A stretch of 64,000 bases of DNA from Pycnococcus provasolii (lineage: Eukaryota; Chlorophyta; Pseudoscourfieldiophyceae; Pseudoscourfieldiales): assembly GCA_049487715.1 (NCBI GenBank), contig CP150566.1:558001-622000 (forward strand), in the 5' to 3' direction. This document shows, in pieces, positions 18,548 through 27,628 of this stretch (position 1 is the stretch's first letter; each line of letters starts with the position of its first letter). The notes below the pieces were generated by a model that saw only the letters and a program-made list of their open reading frames with translations, made no database searches and had not been told where the DNA came from. Both the position numbers and the translations under genes were made by a program.

Positions 18548-18940
18548 GAGAAACCCTTTTGAGAAAATGAATTAAAATCACCCGACCCCCTCGCCCGACC
18601 TGTAAACAAAGCCTTCGGGTATCCCCCCTTTTGGCCTTTTTATATTTTTTTCCCCCGACTTGAAACCAGGACGTTTCGCCTCGCCTGTTCCCCTCGGCCT
18701 TTTTCTCCCCTTCCTCGCCTCCCCCTACCATAGGGGGGGCGCCTTCTCAGGTCTTCTCGGCGTTTTCCTTTCCGCGTCAGGTGTCAGGTGTCAGGATTTT
18801 CGTTGTTCGTTTTTTCCGCACACCCCCTCCCCTCCCCTCCCAGGTGCCAGGATTCTCGGCTGACGTTTTCATTGTTCATTCCTCAAAGCCGTCTACGATA
18901 GGCTTTTCAGGTCGTCTCTCGTCCTGTATCTACCAGGTAC

Positions 18941-20458
18941 ATGGCGCTTCCTCATTCTCTCGTGGGAGGAGGAGGAGGGCCTTCAGGGCCTTCTCATTCT
19001 TCGATGTATAGGTCTTTGTCACCCTTTTCGAAGAGAATTCTACTTGGCTCGTTCGTCTCCGTCTCCCTCTTAGTCACCATGCACTACGCCTCCTCCTCGT
19101 CCTCGTCGTCGTCGTCGTCTTCGCATCAGAAGAAGGAGGAGGAGGAGCAGGAAAACAACCTTGGGAAAACTTACAGCAGTAAAAGAAGAAGAAGAAGAGC
19201 AGCGGGTTTGCGTGCGCTCGCACCGTCTGGAACGCACTCAGAGGATGAAGAGATGGAGGAGAACGACATTGGTAGCGATGACGAGGTGGTGGAAAATCTG
19301 GAAATGACTACTGCTACTGCTACTGCTACTGACGAAGACGAAGACGACGACGACGGCGAGTATGCGTTCCACACGCCGCAGGGAAAACAACAGGTGAGAG
19401 AACGGCAGCTGTCGTCGTCCGTGGCGTCGTCAACGTCAAGCAACCTCGCGGTGGGCGTTGCGTGCCTGTACAGGTACTTCGTGCCACGCACGCTCCGAGA
19501 CGCTGTCGCGGCGACCCAGAAGGCTTCCGCGGCGTCGCGCGACGCCGCGGAGCTCGCACACGACGTCGTGTCTGACCTGAAAAGCTACATCGACGGACAC
19601 GGCGACGAGAGGGAAGTGCCAACACGCCTGCGAAGAACCATGCTCCTCCTCGCAACTCCGGAGGCGCAGAAGGCTGTGTACTCGTTCGCAAACGCCGCAA
19701 CCGCCGGGGTGGCGCAGGCTGCCAAGGAGGCACTGCCACCAGCACACGTCGTGTCGGACGCCCTGCTCTCGGACCGGGCGGCGCAGGTGTACGCGCGCGT
19801 CGTCGAGCGCGCCGTGCACTCCTTCGTCGATGCCGTGCACAGGCGCATGGAGAGCGGCGTCGGCGGCGGCGAAGGTCCGTCGTGGATCGAGACGGTGTTC
19901 CGCCTGCTGACTGCTGAGCAGGGTGCGCGCGTCGTCGTCGCGGCTTGCAAAGCGACCGCGGGCGCCGCCGTGACTGCGTACGTTGAGAAGGTGCACGGGA
20001 ATGGCTACGTCGAGCTTGTGGAGGCAATCACAGCACCGGGACGGCAAAAGGCGGTTGAGGAGCTTCTGAGCGCCGTGTGCGCCTCCGCGCTGAGCGCGAT
20101 GTTCACAACCGACGGCGATTCCGCACCTCGCTCGCCCGACTCGCCGAGGGCGGTGCTTCCTCCGCTCGTCGCGGCGACGCCCGCGACACCGTCCACTCCC
20201 GGCGCTGCCGCCGTCGGCGCGCTCGGCGACGCTGCGAAGGGCGTGATGCGCGAGGTTCTTCGCGCCGGTCCCGAAGGTCGCGCTCTCGTGAGCGCCGTCG
20301 CAGCGGCGAGTACGGGCGCCGCGATTCAGAGCGCGTTGGCGCCCATGGGCGCGTACAAGGCGCGTGCGGAGTACGCGCTGCTTGCGTTGGCGATGGCTGT
20401 TTTGGCGACCATTGTGCGTTCGTACGTGTTTGTCGGAAGTGTCGTTGCTGTGACGTGA
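18941..20458 (+). CDS. Two-helix membrane protein, tentatively PHLOEM PROTEIN 2-LIKE A10-like
   Basis: 505 residues; the first ATG opens the frame. A hydrophobic helix lies at about 31-49, followed by a Ser run, a basic patch (SSKRRRRR) and an acidic disordered region to about 150. The remaining 300 residues are mostly alpha-helical and Ala-rich (DAAELAHDVVSDLKSYIDG, AQKAVYSFANAATAGVAQAAKEAL, ARVVERAVHSFVDAVHRRM). A final hydrophobic helix (about 475-500) ends the protein. Pairs of helices ending in glycine- and alanine-rich turns recall the plant PP2-A10-like membrane proteins, but I judge this from general pattern only. Role unknown. Confidence 0.6.
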   Translation: MALPHSLVGGGGGPSGPSHSSMYRSLSPFSKRILLGSFVSVSLLVTMHYASSSSSSSSSSSHQKKEEEEQENNLGKTYSSKRRRRRAAGLRALAPSGTHSEDEEMEENDIGSDDEVVENLEMTTATATATDEDEDDDDGEYAFHTPQGKQQVRERQLSSSVASSTSSNLAVGVACLYRYFVPRTLRDAVAATQKASAASRDAAELAHDVVSDLKSYIDGHGDEREVPTRLRRTMLLLATPEAQKAVYSFANAATAGVAQAAKEALPPAHVVSDALLSDRAAQVYARVVERAVHSFVDAVHRRMESGVGGGEGPSWIETVFRLLTAEQGARVVVAACKATAGAAVTAYVEKVHGNGYVELVEAITAPGRQKAVEELLSAVCASALSAMFTTDGDSAPRSPDSPRAVLPPLVAATPATPSTPGAAAVGALGDAAKGVMREVLRAGPEGRALVSAVAAASTGAAIQSALAPMGAYKARAEYALLALAMAVLATIVRSYVFVGSVVAVT

Positions 20459-20868
20459 CCTAAAGGTTCCGTCGCACAAAATGTTTTTCAGTCTTGTTGT
20501 AAATCTTGCTCGGTAAAACTCTCTCCTTTTCCTGTTCGTTTTTTTTTTGCCCAAACCACATTTTTCTGGCACTTTGTTGTGTGATCACGTGAACTCGTGC
20601 GGTGGGGTGGTTGGTCCCTTCCCTTCCCACACATAGTGCTGCAGGTGGTTGTCTGTGTTGCCTGTGATGAGAGACGTGATTGGACGAAGAGCCCACCCAA
20701 CGTCTGGTTATGGGCCCGCGCAAAACAAAACGGGGCGCGCCGCCCTTCCCTTCCTTTCTTTCTCCTGTTTTCTCTCCCCGCGTCCAATACTCGTCCTCCC
20801 CTCCCCCCCTGGCACCCCCTAATTTTTCCCACGCCCCATCATCACCGCCCCCTAGCTAGCGCCGTGTG
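20459..20868. other. Intergenic region before the TPR-DnaJ gene
   Basis: It contains a TGTAA poly(A) signal (20498-20502), a TCACGTGA box (20585-20592) and a pyrimidine-rich stretch before the next ATG. No gene is seen. Confidence 0.6.
20498..20502 (+). terminator. TGTAA polyadenylation signal
   Basis: TGTAA begins 40 nt past the stop at 20458. Confidence 0.4.
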
Positions 20869-22368
20869 ATGGCGTCCTCCGTCTCCGCGCCCGCGCCCTC
20901 GTCCTCGCCCTCGCCCTCGGATAGTGCACCCAAGGTAGATGGGGATGCCTCTGCGTCCTCCGCTGCGTCTCTGAAGGCGCAGGGCAACGCGCAATTCACG
21001 CTCGGCACGCTCGCCGGGTACCGCTCGTCGATTTCGCTGTACTCGCAGGCGATCGCGCTCGAGCCCGCGAATCCTGTGTACCTGTCGAATCGCGCGGCTG
21101 CTTGGCTGATGGTGGGCCAGCTCGCGAAGCAGCCGGCGGCGCTGGAGGCGTGCGTGAAGGATGTCGACGCGGCGCTGGCGTTGGAGGGAGGGTCGGCGAT
21201 GCCAAAGGTGCACCTGCGAGGTGCCAAGGCGATGGTGCAGCTTGGGCGGTTTCGCGACGCTGCCAGCAGGTTGAAGGCGGGACTCGCGCATTGTCCCGGT
21301 GCCGAGGACCTCGCGTCGGAGACGCAGCGTGTCGAGAAGATTGCAAGCTTGATGGAAGCCGGCGAGGCTGCGCTAACCAAGAGAGAATACACAAAGGCAA
21401 AGCGCGCCTTCTCCGAGGCGAGAGGAAAGGATGGTGCGGGAGCCGCAGCCACCCTCGGGCTCGCACGCGCGGCACTCGGCCTTGGGGAGTCGTCCGTCGC
21501 GATGTCGATGACGCTTGAGATCATTCGTGCGGACGACGCGAACGCGGACGCGTACTACGTGCGCGGCGAGGCGCTGTACGTGCAGAACAACTTCGACCAG
21601 GCGGCGAAGCACTTTCAGCAGTGCCTGCAGATGGACCCAGACCACCGCGACGCTCAGCGCGCGTTCAAGCGCACGAGAAAGGTGGACCGTCTCCTAACAT
21701 CCGCCAAGGAGCAGGCGGCGAAACGCAGCTTCGAGGATGCAGCCGCAAGTCTCACGGAGGTGCTCGACCTGTACGGGATGGCGAACGGCGCAAAGACGGA
21801 TGGCGATGCCGCGGCGGATGGCGTGCCGCCCTGCGACGCGCTCGTCGCGCGCTGCTTCTCCGAGCGTGCAAACTGCCTGCTGCGCACCAAGGCTTTCGAC
21901 GAATGCCTGAAGGACTGCGGCAATGCGCTGTATCTTTGCCCAGTCAGCTCGATGCCCGCGAATGACGCGGCGGCTGTTGCGCCGCTGCTGACGCGTTCCA
22001 CGGCTCTGCAGGCACTCGGCCGTCACGAGGAGGCGGTGAAGGACATCGAGAGCGCTTTCTCTCTGAATCGCGAGGACAACGCCATCGCGGGCCGCCTCGA
22101 GCGTGCAAAGTTCGAGCTGAAAAAGTCTCTGCGCCCCAACTACTACGAAATGCTCGGCGTCTCGACCATCTCTACCACGAAGGAGATTGAGAAGGGGTAC
22201 AAAAGGGCTGCGCTCAAGTGGCACCCGGACAAGTTTGCGATGAAGTCGGACGAGGAGAAGGCTGAGGCGGAGGAGTACTTCAAGTCGCTCGGCGAGGCGA
22301 ACGAGATGCTGACCGACTCCGCTCGTCGCGCGCTGTACGACGAGGGGTACGACAAGGAAGGCGATTGA
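20869..22368 (+). CDS. TPR-DnaJ co-chaperone (DNAJC7-like), C-terminus probably frameshifted
   Basis: 499 residues from the ATG at 20869. About nine TPR-type helix pairs fill residues 25-420 (KAQGNAQFTLG, SLYSQAIALEPANPVYLSNRAAAWL, QAAKHFQQCLQMDPDHRDA). A J-domain follows at 422-497 (NYYEMLGVSTIS, GYKRAALKWHPDKF with HPD at 452-454, LYDEGYDKE). The family links Hsp90-bound clients to Hsp70: the TPRs bind EEVD tails and the J-domain stimulates Hsp70 ATPase. The frame ends abruptly after GYDKEGD. In the +1 frame from 22361 a further 30 codons run to a TGA at 22451-22453, beginning AIEERIKMQEM and ending in a Gly/Cys-rich tail. Removing one G near 22360 would join the two. The stop at 22366 is therefore probably an indel artefact or a real truncation. 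Confidence 0.88.
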   Translation: MASSVSAPAPSSSPSPSDSAPKVDGDASASSAASLKAQGNAQFTLGTLAGYRSSISLYSQAIALEPANPVYLSNRAAAWLMVGQLAKQPAALEACVKDVDAALALEGGSAMPKVHLRGAKAMVQLGRFRDAASRLKAGLAHCPGAEDLASETQRVEKIASLMEAGEAALTKREYTKAKRAFSEARGKDGAGAAATLGLARAALGLGESSVAMSMTLEIIRADDANADAYYVRGEALYVQNNFDQAAKHFQQCLQMDPDHRDAQRAFKRTRKVDRLLTSAKEQAAKRSFEDAAASLTEVLDLYGMANGAKTDGDAAADGVPPCDALVARCFSERANCLLRTKAFDECLKDCGNALYLCPVSSMPANDAAAVAPLLTRSTALQALGRHEEAVKDIESAFSLNREDNAIAGRLERAKFELKKSLRPNYYEMLGVSTISTTKEIEKGYKRAALKWHPDKFAMKSDEEKAEAEEYFKSLGEANEMLTDSARRALYDEGYDKEGD

Positions 22369-22453
22369 GGAGCGCATCAAGATGCAGGAGATGCAGAGGG
22401 CTCGTTACGGCGGCTTCGGCGGCGGTGGGTGCGGGTCCGACGGCTGCTGCTGA
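22361..22453 (+). other. Probable C-terminal extension of the TPR-DnaJ protein in the +1 frame
   Basis: Thirty codons without a stop directly overlap the annotated stop. They begin AIEERIKMQE and end GGGGCGSDGCC. Helical charged residues following the J-domain and a Gly/Cys tail are usual in plant and algal TPR-DnaJ proteins. Confidence 0.6.
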
Positions 22454-23113
22454 GGATCAATTTTTCCTCAAAAAGTGTGGTAACATAATAGTCATCCATC
22501 GTATCCCTAAAATGATATCAACAGTAAGTTGCGATTCCTTCTCCTCCTTTAGGATACCACACCACGCCTTGTCCGAATCGCGAGTCTACACATATGTAAG
22601 GTTACGTCTAATCTAATCTAATCTAATCCACGTGATTCTAAAGGTACAGTACAGTATCGTGCCACGAGAATGCGTGCGACCATAGACTATGTAAGGGTAC
22701 ATACATGTGTAGTACTAAAGGCTTAGGCAAAGCCCGCAAGTCTGAGACGTGGCAATTCTGTGCAACCCCTAAAGATTCGCCTCCCTGAGAAGTCCCGGAA
22801 TCCAGTCCCAGGCTGGCTCACTCTCTCACTCAATTCAATTATCGCCCCCGGTTTAAAACAGGTGTTTAAAACCCCTCAGGATTTTTCCGACGTCATCCTA
22901 GCAGGGTCGAAGAAGTGTCATCCTCATCTGCAATCACCAATCTGCCATGCATTTCTGACCGGTCTTTTTCCCCTCGAAACCCGACGAGATTCGACCGCAA
23001 CCGCGGGGGGCCAGCCAGGTGTCCCGTCCCGTTTGTTTGTTTGCCCTTCTCCCTCTCCTCGATCACTAGCTAGATCCGAGTAGATACGTTTTTGAATAAC
23101 AACTTGAATAAGA
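22454..23113. other. Intergenic region with a short (TCTAA)n repeat
   Basis: It contains about four tandem TCTAA units (22607-22628) directly followed by CACGTGAT, then GTACAGTACAGTA near 22642. No gene is seen. Confidence 0.6.
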
Positions 23114-23717
23114 ATGATGAACAGCTCGCTCGTCCGCAGTGCCCGTCCTGCTCCTGCTCGGATTTCTTCCGCTCGTCCTGGTGCTGCTCGTCGCACCTCC
23201 CTGGTCCGCCCTCTTCACGCGAAGGGTGGTGAGGAAGGTGGTGCTAGTTTTGGTAACGATGTGTACGGAACCATCGCAAGCAACGCCAACTTCATGATCT
23301 TCGGGTCGGCGATGCAGAAGGCGGGACTTGACAAGGTTCTCACGGGTGAGGGACCGTTCACGGTCTTCGCCGTGGACGACGACGCCATGAACCAGGCGGC
23401 CCAAAAACTGGGGCTTACCAAGCTGGAGTTCATGAACCACCCGACGCTGGTTGAGGTGCGTATTATGCGTGTTTGCGTAGTCTGCACAAAAAAACAAGCC
23501 TAACATTACACACTTTGAAACACACCAGATGGTCAAGAACATGTGCGTCGCAGGCAAGGTGGACAGCGGCGCGCTTGCTGCTGGAGGCAATGTGACCTCG
23601 TTGGCTGGATTTGCGGTTCCGGTCTCTGCTGGTTCGTACGGCGGAAAGTCGATCCAGAAGACGGACATTCCGGCGGGCAACGGCATTTTGCACAAGATCA
23701 GCGAGGCGCTCATTTAA
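23114..23717 (+). CDS. Fasciclin (FAS1) domain protein, plastid- or organelle-targeted (two exons)
   Basis: Exons 23114-23455 and 23529-23717 flank a 73-nt intron (GTGCGT...CCAG), phase 0; 176 residues. The N-terminus (1-38) is Ser/Arg/Ala-rich without acidic residues, typical of a transit peptide. One FAS1 domain fills the rest: H1 segment DVYGTIASNANFMIFGSAMQKAGL, the conserved GPFTVFAVDDDAM, and the second half MVKNMCVAGKVDSGAL through NGILHKISEAL. FAS1 domains mediate adhesion outside cells, and in cyanobacteria and plastids they occur as small single-domain proteins. The intron call is supported by the domain running across the junction. Without splicing, the first exon ends 16 codons later in non-homologous residues. 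Confidence 0.85.
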
Positions 23718-24058
23718 GGACACGCGTTGACGTGCGTTCCTGAAAAAAAAAAAAAGAGAGAGAGAGGGAAGATTGCCCAACAGGCCAGGCCATGACGGGT
23801 TTCTCGCAGTTACCAGTTTTATCAGTAGAAGAAATAAAAAAAATGAGACACCACCATGTAACTATTCACGCGAGCTTTCCACATACAATACAATACAATA
23901 TGTCACTCACTCACGACAAGATTACAGATTCAAACACACTGGTCCATGACGGACGCCACTGCCCACTGACTGGGTCGCGTGTACCACCAGTGAGCGGGAA
24001 GCAGGTCCAGGGGAAACGGGGTTTGGTTTTGGTTTTATTCTCCCCCCATTTTCAATCC
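23718..24058. other. Spacer and probable 5' leader of the Sen1-like helicase gene
   Basis: AT-richer than the flanking genes. A poly(A) run and a GA run lie at 23743-23766. The helicase frame is open from an ATG at 23792, but this part has non-coding composition, so I treat it as leader. Confidence 0.5.
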
Positions 24059-24168
24059 ATGCCGGCGCACCACAGCGGCGCCAGTACCAGTGGCGGCAGG
24101 TCTGGGTTCCCGCCGTTCGTCGTTGACCTGACTGGCGCCTCACCCTCGCCGCCTAACCGTGCTGGTGG

Positions 24169-24199
<31 letters not shown>

Positions 24200-24397
24200 G
24201 CTGGTGCTGCTTCTGGTGGTGGTGGTAACAGAATGCTCGCGCCGCGGTCGGCGCCGCCCTCTCTCGTCGCACTCTACACGATGCAGCAGCAAAGGCAGCA
24301 GCATCAGCAGCATCAGCAGCAGCACCACCACAGCAACTACCAGCAGCATCAGCAGCAAAGGCATCAGCACCACCACCACCAGCATCATCATCAACAA

Positions 24398-24432
<35 letters not shown>

Positions 24433-27400
24433 GCAGCAATACCAACACGGCGTACCAACAGGTTGGTACGAGGGCGACGAACCCGCGCAATCGACGATGC
24501 AGCAGCTGAGGCGTGCGCACGCAGAGACACAGCCTGCCGTGTCGAGAATGCGCACGCAGCACACCGCATCGGAACTCGCTAATATTATCGCAGAGCGAAA
24601 GAGAAAGCGCGAAGAGCCACGGGCTGCACAGCCACAACCACAGCCAGCACAACAGCCGCAGCCGCAGCACCGAACCATCAAGGTTGTTCAACCTCCACCA
24701 AGTCATCGACCGACTGTGAAACGACGCCTCGAGCCGAACAAGAAGCTTGCCGCCGGACACCGTCCATCCACCGTCCCCACGCAAACGCAACTTCCGCCCG
24801 CGTCCATGCGAAGCTTCGTCGAGCGCATACTTGCGTGGGACTTCTGCGATGAGGTTGGCGCATTCCAAGACGGTGGCCGCGATCGACCTGGCGCGGCGGC
24901 TGCGCGCCGCGCGGACGAGCTCATGCAGACGAGCGCAAGCGCTGTCACCTTCTCAAGTGCTTCCGACTATCAGCGTGCCTTTCTCCCAGCCATGCTGCTG
25001 GAATTTCGCGCGGCACTCTCAGCTGACTTTGATGAGGCTAGGCGCGTGATTCGCCAGCGATCGTCATCCGCGAATGGGCACGTGGTAGATCCGAGCAGCT
25101 TCTCGTGCAGGCTTGCTGATGGCGCGGCACCGGAGCCGTACCGCGGTCGCGAATGCAGCACCGACCCACTCCGGCGTGTGACGGTGTTGTGCAGCCTTGC
25201 AGTCACGATGGAAGGAGCGCCGCTCACGCCACGTCGCGGCGACCTGTTGCTGCTGCATCGAAGAAAGGACTTCCTCTCGTACGTGTGCATGCACGACCGC
25301 TCCGCGGCGTCGACGCCGCTGATGGCCGAGGCACACACCCTCGCTTTCGTGGACTCTGCTCGCATGATTGAGAAGGGAAGGGTAAGTGCCATGCTGAGAC
25401 GATCTGAAGGTGGTGCGCCACGCGTCACGGCTGAAGGCGGCGATTGGTACATGCTCAGCATCGTGCTGAAAAGCCCGAGCGAGTCGACAGCTGACACCCC
25501 GCTCGCACGCTTCTGGCGACGCTCCACGCTCGGTACTTTCCACGCAAGCCGGGTGGCGAATGCAACGCCTTTCCTGCGCGAGGCGAGAGCGCTCGTGGCG
25601 GCACCTCGTTCGCTTTTGTTCGATCGCATGGGCATGCTTGGAACGGCCGCCCCTGGCAGTGTCGCCAGGGTCGCCGTCGCCGGAGGAACGACCATTACGC
25701 GCGACGCGGTCCTGAATTCGTCCACGGCGGCGACAGCGACGGCAGCTGACGGCGCATTGGCATCCGCGGCGGCATCCTCTATGCCCAAGCTGATGGGCGT
25801 TCCGTCCGCCGTCTCCGAGCGCCTGCTTAAGTCCCTCAATCCAGCGCAGCGAGATGCGGTGGCTGCATGCTGCTCAGCTGGCACGAATGACATGAAGGCG
25901 AGTGCAAGCGCAACGCAGGGCGCGCTGACCGTCGCCTCGCAGCGCCCCGTGTTCGTGCACGGGCCACCCGGCACTGGTAAGACATCCGTCGTTGCCGCCC
26001 TGGTTGCCGCGCTCGTCTGCCGGCTCAGCCGGATGTCCGACGATGCTCCCCCGCCCGTTCTCTTGTGCTGCCAGAGCAACTGTGCGGTTGACGAGGTGCT
26101 GAATCGACTGCTGACGCGCAAGTACCCATGCTGGGTAAAGTTGCCAAATAAGACGGGAAAGATCGAAATGAGATCACTGAGCTGTGTGCGCATCGCTCGT
26201 GGCGCGCAGAGCGGCGAGCGTGACCGCGAGATTCCACCTGCGGTGCGCAAGGTTGAAATCTCCGCGGGTGGTGGGGACGGCGAGGACGGCGACGACGATA
26301 AATGGAATCGCGTGGAGGTGATTGGCGCCACGCTGTCGGGCGCAGGGTCCGACGCTATGCTGCGTCGGTTCGGGCCAGCTTCGCGTGCGCAGCATGTGCA
26401 CGGCGGGTTTGCACCTTCCGCGCAGTTTGGCAGGTGGCTGGATCTTGACGCGGATCCCGCGATTGCCGGCCGCGTGACGCGCGAGACGTTCGGGGCATCG
26501 CGCTACCCGACGACAGCATCGAAATCCACGCTGGGATCGCCGAGTGGTTACGTTGGCGCTCTCGTGATTGACGAGGGGAGCCAGGCGACGGAGGTGGGAT
26601 GTCTCACGCCTTTGTCGCTTCTTCTTTCCTCGAATCAGATGGCGCACGTGCCTCGCATATCGATTTTCGGTGACCCGCACCAGCTGCCGTGCACCGTGCT
26701 TGCGGAGGAAAAATGTGCGCGACAGCGCCTCAGCACTAGCCTGATGGAGCGCGCATTCGCACTTCCGGCTGACCGCGCATATCGAGTATCATTTCTAGAC
26801 ACGCAGTACCGTATGGCGCCTGGCATATCTTCGTTTGTGAGCAGGCAGTTTTACGGCGGAGAGCTGAGAGATGCCGCCAGTGTGCTGGAGCGCGCGTCCG
26901 CACGCCCTGGCTCATTTTTACTGGATGGACGATTGAAGCCTGTCGCCTTCTTTGACGTGCCCACCGCGCAGGAGAGCAGCACAAGTCGCGACGACGGCTT
27001 CTCTGCCATGAATGTGGACGAGGCGGCGGCTATCGCGCAGATGCTTGCGAAATGGTGCTCATGCCAACCTTCGAAGCCGAAGGAGCCTCTCGCGGTCTTA
27101 ATTCTCACTCCGTATCGCGCTCAGATGGCTGTTCTTCGCCGTGCGCTGCATCGCCATCGTCTCGTGGTGGGTGCTTGGGACTCTGTAGGCGGCATGGCAC
27201 ACGCCGCGGAGACACCGCCGGCGATGTTCGAGATTTGCACGATCGACGGCGCGCAGGGTCGCGAGGCGGATGTCGTCGTGCTTTCTACGGTCATTCGTAG
27301 GAATCGGCAGATATCTGGCGTGCCCACGATTGGATTTCTGTCGGAGCCACGTCGTGCATGCGTCGCATTGAGCCGTGCCAAGGATGCTCTTTGGGTGTTT

Positions 27401-27556
27401 GGCGACAGGAGGTGTCTACAGAAGTGCAAATTGTGGAGCAAGTGGCTCGCAGAGGCGGCATGCGACCTGAACGTGCGTGAGGTGTTGGGTGGTGGTGTGC
27501 AGCAGCAGCACCTCCACCAGTTTTCGGGTGGAGCACAGCACCGCCACCGTCGCTAA
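24059..27556 (+). CDS. Sen1/senataxin-like superfamily 1 helicase
   Basis: 1165 residues from the ATG at 24059; an in-frame ATG at 23792 would add 89 residues of non-coding-like sequence. The N-terminus has a VVDLTG motif followed by Gly-, His- and Gln-rich runs. The helicase core spans about 585-1140. It has Walker A GPPGTGKT (635-642), motif Ia CCQSNCAVDEVLNRLL, Walker B VIDEGSQAT (D838), motif III FGDPHQLPCT, motif IV LDTQYRM, motif V TIDGAQGREADVVVLS and motif VI CVALSRAKDALWVFGD. DEGSQ replaces the usual DEAxQ. Sen1-type enzymes unwind RNA:DNA hybrids and act in transcription termination and R-loop removal. It converges on the CobB-like gene, with 72 bp between the stops. Confidence 0.9.
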
Positions 27557-27582
27557 GGGCTAGGCTGCTCTTGTAGTACTTA

Positions 27583-27587
27583 TTACA
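27583..27587 (-). terminator. TGTAA polyadenylation signal of the CobB-like gene
   Basis: TTACA on the plus strand (TGTAA on minus) begins 41 nt past the stop at 27629. Confidence 0.4.
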
Positions 27588-27628
27588 ATATACTCTTAAA
27601 GTTTAGGAACGTAAAACATTAACAAAAA

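Larger units (their letters stand above)
18184..18940. other. Intergenic region with telomere-like and GGGGAA repeats
   Basis: It contains a degenerate telomere-like tract (18309-18352), two copies of the CTATCGTAG 9-mer in opposite orientations (18331-18339, 18893-18901), a purine-rich GGGGAAGGG tract (18497-18547) and a palindromic TAGTACAGTACATAG near 18265. No gene is seen. Confidence 0.65.

Noticed and set aside
24159-24440. Valine- and asparagine-rich frames around the GGT/CAG/CAA repeats
   Set aside because: They are alternative readings of trinucleotide repeats that encode Gly, Gln and His in the helicase N-terminus.
24970-26331. 453-codon open frame on the minus strand inside the Sen1-like gene
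   Set aside because: It lies wholly antisense to a helicase with all motifs intact; its product is Ser/Arg/Ala-rich without domains, as expected from GC-rich antisense sequence.
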